From Actinomycetes bacterium (GTDB taxonomy: Bacteria; Actinomycetota; Actinomycetes; Streptosporangiales; Streptosporangiaceae), in NCBI GenBank assembly GCA_025964635.1, contig JAOPYP010000836.1:1-9776 (forward strand): a DNA stretch of 9,776 bases. Direction: 5' to 3'. This document shows positions 5,745 to 9,776 of this stretch, piece after piece. Within the stretch, counting starts at the first letter, position 1. Each line of letters opens with the position of its first letter. A program made the translations under genes and the position numbers. The notes under the pieces were generated by a model, which saw only the letters and a program-made list of their open reading frames with translations, was not told the origin of the DNA and did no database searches.

Positions 5745-7339
5745 ATCCGTTCCCGCACGGCCAGTACCGCGTTCCAGCGGGCTGCCCCGGCCAGGTCCCG
5801 GGCCCGCTCCGCGAGCGTGTAGCCGGGCCGGGCCGCGCTGTCGGCGATGGCGCGGTCCAGGTCGTGCCCGCACCGCTCCAGCACCGTGTCGAAGTCCCGC
5901 CGCATCGGCTCCAGCAGGCCGTACCCGAACGAGCGGTAGAGACGCGGGTAGAGCGGCTTGAACAGCCGGGCCCGCTCATGCAGCCCCGAGGAGTAGGACA
6001 TCATGTCCTTCGGGCGCCGCCGGATGTAGTCCGGCAGCAGGTCCGCGTAGGCCTCGCGGAGGATCCACTTGTCCTGCCCGTCACGCAGCTTGAACGCGCG
6101 GGGAAGCCGCATGGCCAGCTCGACCAGAGCCAGGTCCAGGAACGGCACGCGCAGCTCGGTGCCGTGACCCATGCTCGCCCGGTCCAGCCGCTGCAGCTCG
6201 GTCCGGCACAGGTTGCGGATCTTGTGCAGGAACAGCCGCTGGGCCTGCTCCGGGCTGGCCCGGAAGTACATGGGGTAGCCGCCGAACAGCTCGTCGGAGC
6301 CGTCCCCCGACAGGACGACCTTGATCCCCATCTGGTGGATGCGCCGGAACAGCGGGACCGAGACCACCTCGTTGATGATGTCGCCGTACTCGGTCAGCTC
6401 GCCCAGCCGGATGGCCTCCTGGATGTCAGCCAGCCGGATGTCCCGGGGCCGGACCTCGATCACCTCGTGCGGCACGCCCAGGTCGGCGGTCAGGCGGCGC
6501 GCGTAGGCCAGGTCCTCGCTGGCCGGGGAGCCAATGGTGAACGCCACGCAGTCCGGGTGCATCTCGCGTACGTGCAGCAGGGTGAGGCTGCTGTCCAGCC
6601 CGCCGGAGAGGATCACCCCGACGGTCAGCCCGGTGTCCACCCGGACCCGGATGCTGTCCTCCAGGGTGGCCCGGACCAGCTTGGCGGCGTCGTCGGCATC
6701 CTCGATCTCCGGCTGGCCTTCGCCGAGCCGGAGCAGGTCCACGTACGGCTCCAGGGTGGGGCCCGCGGACGTGTCCGGACCGCCGGCCCGAGCCCAGCCG
6801 CCCTCGGCCCAGCCGTGATGCCCCGGCGGGACCTCGCCGACCGCGGCACCGAGCCCGGTGAGCGCCTTGATCTCCGACGCCACGTGCAGGCAGCCGTCCC
6901 GGCGGGACCAGTACAGCGGCTTGACCCCGAGCGGGTCACGGGCTAGGTAGACACGGTCGGCCGCGGTGTCGGTCAGGGCGAACGCGAACTCGCCGCGCAG
7001 CCGGCTGACCGCGCCCGCACCCCACTCGAGGAAGGCCTCCAGCACCACCTCGGTGTCGCTGTCGGTGCGCAGCCGGTGGCCCAGGCTGGTGAGCTCGGCC
7101 TGGAGGGTCCGGTAGTTGAAGACCTCGCCGTTGTAGCAGAGCACCCACCGGCCGTCAGCCGAGGTGAACGGCTGGACCGCCCGCTCGGCGTCGACGATGC
7201 GCAGCCGCTGGGTGCCGGCCAGCAGCCGCTCGGTCAGGAGGGTCTCCTCCACCTCGCCGCGGGGCGCCAGCGAGCCGATCATCTGGCGGAAGGCGGCACG
7301 GTCCGGCCGCGGGCCGAGGATGAGCGCGATGCCGCACAC
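5732..7339 (-). CDS. Asparagine-synthetase-like glutamine-dependent amidotransferase
   Basis: The 535-aa product starts at GTG 7339, with GAGGG nine bases upstream and only four bases after the stop of the preceding gene, so translation is coupled. The N-terminal class II glutaminase domain keeps Cys2, R47, YNGE (69-72) and TDSDTE (D95). The C-terminal synthetase domain keeps the pyrophosphate loop SGGLDSS (245-251), LSGDGSDELFGGY (343-355), RVPFLD (397-402) and a catalytic-type lysine in RRPKDMM (K444). It should hydrolyse glutamine, adenylate a carboxylate with ATP and form an amide. The usual RGPD near residue 27 reads RGEV. The segment that holds aspartate in E. coli-type AsnB (TTIRAS) reads GDIINE (319-324), so the acceptor may not be aspartate. 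Its partner is an M15-like protein, which suggests a dedicated pathway. Plain asparagine synthesis remains possible, so no gene symbol is given. Confidence 0.87.
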   Translation of the reverse strand: MCGIALILGPRPDRAAFRQMIGSLAPRGEVEETLLTERLLAGTQRLRIVDAERAVQPFTSADGRWVLCYNGEVFNYRTLQAELTSLGHRLRTDSDTEVVLEAFLEWGAGAVSRLRGEFAFALTDTAADRVYLARDPLGVKPLYWSRRDGCLHVASEIKALTGLGAAVGEVPPGHHGWAEGGWARAGGPDTSAGPTLEPYVDLLRLGEGQPEIEDADDAAKLVRATLEDSIRVRVDTGLTVGVILSGGLDSSLTLLHVREMHPDCVAFTIGSPASEDLAYARRLTADLGVPHEVIEVRPRDIRLADIQEAIRLGELTEYGDIINEVVSVPLFRRIHQMGIKVVLSGDGSDELFGGYPMYFRASPEQAQRLFLHKIRNLCRTELQRLDRASMGHGTELRVPFLDLALVELAMRLPRAFKLRDGQDKWILREAYADLLPDYIRRRPKDMMSYSSGLHERARLFKPLYPRLYRSFGYGLLEPMRRDFDTVLERCGHDLDRAIADSAARPGYTLAERARDLAGAARWNAVLAVRERIPGR

Positions 7340-7343
7340 GGCG

Positions 7344-8246
7344 TCAGACCCTCACGTCCGGGGCGGCTGAGCCTCCCGCGGCCGGGCTCACCAGGGCCGG
7401 GCCCACCATGGCCGGGCTCAGGCACAGATGCCAGGTCTGGCCCTCATCGATCGCGTTGACCTCGCCCGCCCGCTGGCGCTCCAGCAGCAGCCCTTCCAGG
7501 ACGCCGGTTACGCCGAACCGGCGGAACCAGGACATCTCGATATCCATGGCGTACCCGACGCAGTGCGCGCTGGGCAGCGTGGCCGTGTACCCGAGCGCGC
7601 GCAGCCGGCGCTGCTGCTCGATGCTCCGGGCCAGGCTGGTGACCCACAGCGGCGGCGTGCCCGGCGCGGCCGCGGCGAAGTCGGCGGCCAGCTGGTTGAG
7701 CAGGGCGACCGATTCCCGCCGGGCCCGGGCGAACCGCAGCCCCGCGGTGCGCGGGGTGCGCTCGGGCCGCAGCCGGCGGTCGGCCGCGCGCACCGCGCGG
7801 AGCGGCAGCGTCCACGCCTGGCGGCGATAGCGGAAATGGAGTTCCCCGCGGCGGCGGAGTGGCTCGAGATCGACGAGTTCCGCTGAGTGGAGCAGATCCG
7901 GATCCGTCACGAAAGCGCGGGCTGATCCCCACCACATGACGTCGATCAGGGCGAAAAGGTGAATCCGGATATGGGCGACCAGGTCGGCCGCGCAATTCCG
8001 GGCCTGAGGCTGATAATGGCGGACCTCGCGGAGCAGCCGGTCGACGGCGGCCGGGCAGCCCTCCGGGCTGGCCGCCAGGACCGCGGCGAACTCCGCGTCC
8101 GCCAGCCGTTCGGTGAGCACCTTTTCCGCTTTGACCAGGTCCTCCGGGCCGGTATGGCCGGCGATCTCGAGCAGCAGATCGGCCACGGCGTCCCGGTACC
8201 GGGCCAGGTCCGGTCCGGTGCGCGGCGTGGTTCCGTGAGCATGCAT
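7344..8246 (-). CDS. M15/VanY-like zinc peptidase-fold protein, cytoplasmic
   Basis: The 300-aa product is read from ATG 8246; a TTG at 8267 is an alternative, and neither has a Shine-Dalgarno site. Residues 1-190 are a mostly helical domain not recognised, containing the conspicuous MWWG. The C-terminal part resembles peptidase M15 (D-Ala-D-Ala carboxypeptidase/VanX type, possibly DUF5715-like): WVTSLARSIEQQRRL, then SAHCVGYAMD (H228, D235 seven residues apart) and QTWH (H273). These give an intact His-Asp-His zinc triad. In VanX-type enzymes the general base is a Glu three residues before the last His; here that residue is Gln270, with the nearest Glu at 268. There is no signal peptide, so an ordinary cell-wall role is unlikely. 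It is the first gene of a two-gene operon, four bases before the amidotransferase. It may act on or bind a small peptide or amide made by its partner, with altered or lost hydrolysis. Confidence 0.72.
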   Translation of the reverse strand: MHAHGTTPRTGPDLARYRDAVADLLLEIAGHTGPEDLVKAEKVLTERLADAEFAAVLAASPEGCPAAVDRLLREVRHYQPQARNCAADLVAHIRIHLFALIDVMWWGSARAFVTDPDLLHSAELVDLEPLRRRGELHFRYRRQAWTLPLRAVRAADRRLRPERTPRTAGLRFARARRESVALLNQLAADFAAAAPGTPPLWVTSLARSIEQQRRLRALGYTATLPSAHCVGYAMDIEMSWFRRFGVTGVLEGLLLERQRAGEVNAIDEGQTWHLCLSPAMVGPALVSPAAGGSAAPDVRV

Positions 8247-8282
8247 TGACAAAGAGTAACACGTCAATAACGTTAAGTAACG
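8246..8282. promoter_or_regulatory. Divergent promoter and inverted repeat at the M15-like gene start
   Basis: For the plus strand, TTGACA (8246-8251) is followed after 16 bases by TAACGT (8268-8273), a good actinobacterial promoter for the nitroreductase gene with a leader of about 125 bases. For the minus strand, a TACTCT -10-like hexamer (complement 8253-8258) lies six bases before the ATG at 8246, which would give a leaderless transcript. TTGAC (8246-8250) is mirrored by GTCAA (8263-8267), and TAACGTTA (8268-8275) is palindromic. Overlap of both promoters with the dyads suggests one regulator for both directions. Confidence 0.5.
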
Positions 8283-8359
8283 GGGGCCATCGGTGCTCCG
8301 CGGGCCACCGGCGGGGACTTAAATGGGCAGCCGGGAAGTTGCAGGACCGGAGTACCTGG

Positions 8360-8383
8360 CGTGCGGATGACCGGTCCCGCACG
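8360..8383 (+). promoter_or_regulatory. Leader hairpin just before the nitroreductase ribosome site
   Basis: CGTGCGG (8360-8366) pairs perfectly with CCGCACG (8377-8383) around a 10-base loop, ending nine bases before the GGAGG ribosome site (8392-8396). It could affect translation or mRNA stability; it matches no riboswitch known to me. Confidence 0.3.
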
Positions 8384-8404
8384 GACACGCTGGAGGAAGC
8401 GACA

Positions 8405-8821
8405 ATGACAGAAGCCGAGGACTGGAACAGCAAGATCATCGCTGAGTTCCGGGCTAACGGGGGCAAGGTCGGCGGTCCGTTCGAGGGGTCGCTCCTCCTG
8501 CTGCTGCACACGGTGGGCGCGAAGAGCGGACAGCCGCGGGTGAACCCGGTGATGTACCAGGACATCGGGGACGGCGTCGCGGTGTTCGCGTCCAAGGCCG
8601 GCGCGCCGACCAACCCGGCCTGGTATTTCAACCTGCTGGCCACCCCCCGGGCCAGGGCGGAGATCGGCACCGGCACGGTCGAGGTCGTCGCGCGGGAGGC
8701 CGAGGGCGCGGAGCGGGACCGCATCTGGGAGGCGCAGAAGCGCGACTACCCGGGCTTCGCCGACTACGAGCGCAAGACGACCCGCCAGATCCCGGTGATC
8801 ATCCTGGAGCCCGTGGCCTAG
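8405..8821 (+). CDS. F420H2-dependent nitroreductase/quinone reductase family (Ddn/DUF385-like)
   Basis: The 138-aa product starts at ATG 8405 with GGAGG eight bases upstream. It has the family pattern in order: NSKIIAEFRANGGKVGG (8-24), LLLLHTVGAKSGQPRVNPVMY (about 31-51, where the basic/Ser residues contact the deazaflavin phosphate), NPAWYFNLLATPRA, and a C-terminal YPGFADYERKTTRQIPV. Length and motifs match the split-barrel proteins related to mycobacterial Ddn, which use reduced coenzyme F420 to reduce quinones, nitro compounds or other activated substrates in the cytosol. The natural substrate is unknown. No membrane anchor is seen. A promoter and a leader hairpin lie upstream; a hairpin six bases after the stop separates it from the transporter gene. 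Confidence 0.92.
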   Translation: MTEAEDWNSKIIAEFRANGGKVGGPFEGSLLLLLHTVGAKSGQPRVNPVMYQDIGDGVAVFASKAGAPTNPAWYFNLLATPRARAEIGTGTVEVVAREAEGAERDRIWEAQKRDYPGFADYERKTTRQIPVIILEPVA

Positions 8822-8826
8822 GAGTG

Positions 8827-8851
8827 ATCACCCCGGCCCGGCGTGGGTGAT
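8827..8851 (+). terminator. Hairpin terminator after the nitroreductase gene
   Basis: ATCACCC (8827-8833) pairs with GGGTGAT (8845-8851), a perfect 7-bp stem with an 11-base loop, starting six bases after the stop codon. There is no T tract, so termination may be partial. Confidence 0.5.
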
Positions 8852-8923
8852 GGCCCGGCACCGGTTTGACCTGGCGAATTCGGGTGAGTTGATCGGCCTC
8901 AGCATGGAATGAGGTCGATGACG

Positions 8924-9776
8924 ATGACTCAGACCGAGACGGGCGGAAGAAACGTACTCGCCGAGTTGGACCAGCGGGTGCCCACCAGGTTCTACTGGCA
9001 GCTGACCTTGCTGGCCTGCCTGGGTGGCTTCCTGTTCGGGTACGACACCTCGAACATCGGCGCGGCGCTGAACTTCGTGCCTTACCACCTGAGCAGTTTC
9101 TGGACCGGCTACCTGGTGGCGGGCGCCTCGCTCGGTGCGGCGGCCGGCGCCCTCTGCGCCGGTCCGGTTGCTGACCGCTTCGGCCGGAAGGCGCTGCTGA
9201 TCACCGATGCGGCGATCTACTCCGCGGGCGCGATCCTGTCGGCCGTCGCCCCGAACGCTGCCGTGCTGCTGATCGCCCGGACCCTGATCGGGCTGGCCAT
9301 CGGGGCCGACTCGGCCATCGCCACCGCCTACATCGCGGAGTACGCGCCGAGCGGCCGTCGCGGCGCGCTCAGCATGCTCCAGCAGTGGATGATCACCGTC
9401 GGCATCCTGGTCTCCTACGTCGTGGCCCTGATCATCCTGAAGATCGCGCCGGGCAGCGCGGGCACCGTGGACTGGCGGCTCATCCTCGGCATCGGCGCGA
9501 TCCCGGCGCTGATCGGGCTCGAGCTGCGTACCAAGATGCAGGAGTCGCGCCGGTGGCTGATGCGGCGCGGCGACTACGAGGGTGTCCAGGCCGCGCTGGG
9601 CAGCTTCGGGGCCGAGGTCTCGCTGCAGGACGTGGAGTTCACCGCCCGAGAGCTGGAAGAGGCCGACCGGCGCGCGCAGCGGCGCAACAAGTGGACGCCG
9701 GGGGTGCGCCGCGCGCTGTTCGTGGTCTGCCTGTTCTTCATCTTCCAGCAGATCACTGGCATCAACGTCCCGCTCT
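8924..9776 (+). CDS. Sugar-porter MFS transporter, 3' end cut by the window
   Basis: The frame stays open to the last base, giving 284 residues. ATG 8924 is preferred because GAGG (8911-8914) lies nine bases upstream; in-frame ATGs at 8918 and 8909 are alternatives. The sugar-porter signatures are GGFLFGYDTSNIG in the first membrane segment (34-46), DRFGRK in the loop between segments 2 and 3 (84-89), a TLIGLAIG segment followed by AEYAP...RRG, and QQITGINVP at the cut end (segment 7). The usual PESPRWL before the central loop reads QESRRWL. At least six membrane segments are visible before the central loop. Family members import sugars or polyols such as glucose, xylose or inositol by proton symport or facilitated diffusion; the substrate cannot be fixed here. 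It is probably transcribed separately from the nitroreductase gene, though read-through is possible. Confidence 0.92.
   Translation, partial: MTQTETGGRNVLAELDQRVPTRFYWQLTLLACLGGFLFGYDTSNIGAALNFVPYHLSSFWTGYLVAGASLGAAAGALCAGPVADRFGRKALLITDAAIYSAGAILSAVAPNAAVLLIARTLIGLAIGADSAIATAYIAEYAPSGRRGALSMLQQWMITVGILVSYVVALIILKIAPGSAGTVDWRLILGIGAIPALIGLELRTKMQESRRWLMRRGDYEGVQAALGSFGAEVSLQDVEFTARELEEADRRAQRRNKWTPGVRRALFVVCLFFIFQQITGINVPL

Noticed and set aside
5714..6946. Long plus-strand frame opposite the amidotransferase gene
   Set aside because: It lies antisense to an unambiguous synthetase with intact motifs, and its composition is typical of high-GC shadow frames.
7444..8724. Long minus-strand frame across the M15-like gene and the nitroreductase
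   Set aside because: It overlaps two better-supported genes on both strands, spans their shared promoter region and shows no domain.
9574..9765. Short minus-strand frame near the right edge
   Set aside because: Antisense to the MFS transporter; no motif and no ribosome site.

Overview
The window is very GC-rich, with strong G/C at third codon positions. It carries a WhiJ/AbaA-type regulatory trio (XRE-DUF5753 protein, DUF397 protein, RsbW-like ATPase) and a deazaflavin (F420)-type nitroreductase. This points to a chromosome fragment of a filamentous actinomycete (Streptomyces or a related Actinomycetota genus). No rRNA, tRNA, CRISPR array, transposase or integrase was seen.

Layout: (1) 10-2841, minus: a secreted glycoside hydrolase family 3 enzyme with an Ig-like domain and a C-terminal ricin-type (CBM13) lectin domain. 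Its 5' region is an AT-rich island. (2) 2842-3231: a divergent intergenic stretch with four strong inverted repeats, one a 25-bp perfect palindrome. (3) 3232-3570, plus: a small coiled-coil protein of unknown function, ended by a hairpin. (4) 3633-5669: the regulatory trio. The DUF397 gene lies downstream of the XRE regulator (both minus), with a CTAGTAAGC repeat array between them. The ATPase gene is divergent (plus). Three near-identical quasi-palindromic 11-mers sit between the divergent genes and are candidate operators. Both the regulator and the ATPase contain a rare TTA leucine codon. (5) 5676-5744: three tandem hairpins with a shared loop between convergent genes. (6) 5732-8246, minus: a translationally coupled two-gene operon. 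It encodes an M15/VanY-like zinc protein whose catalytic Glu appears replaced by Gln, then an asparagine-synthetase-like glutamine amidotransferase with an unusual acceptor-site segment. (7) 8405-8821, plus: a Ddn/DUF385-like F420-dependent nitroreductase. (8) 8924-9776, plus: the first part of a sugar-porter MFS transporter, cut by the window edge.

How the genes may work together: the secreted GH3 enzyme could release sugars from plant or fungal polymers, and the sugar-porter at the other end could import sugars, but they are about 6 kb apart and nothing shows co-regulation. The regulatory trio looks like one of the many paralogous developmental or antibiotic-control sets of streptomycetes. 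The most novel part is the M15-like plus amidotransferase operon, which looks like a small uncharacterised amide-forming or peptide-tailoring pathway.
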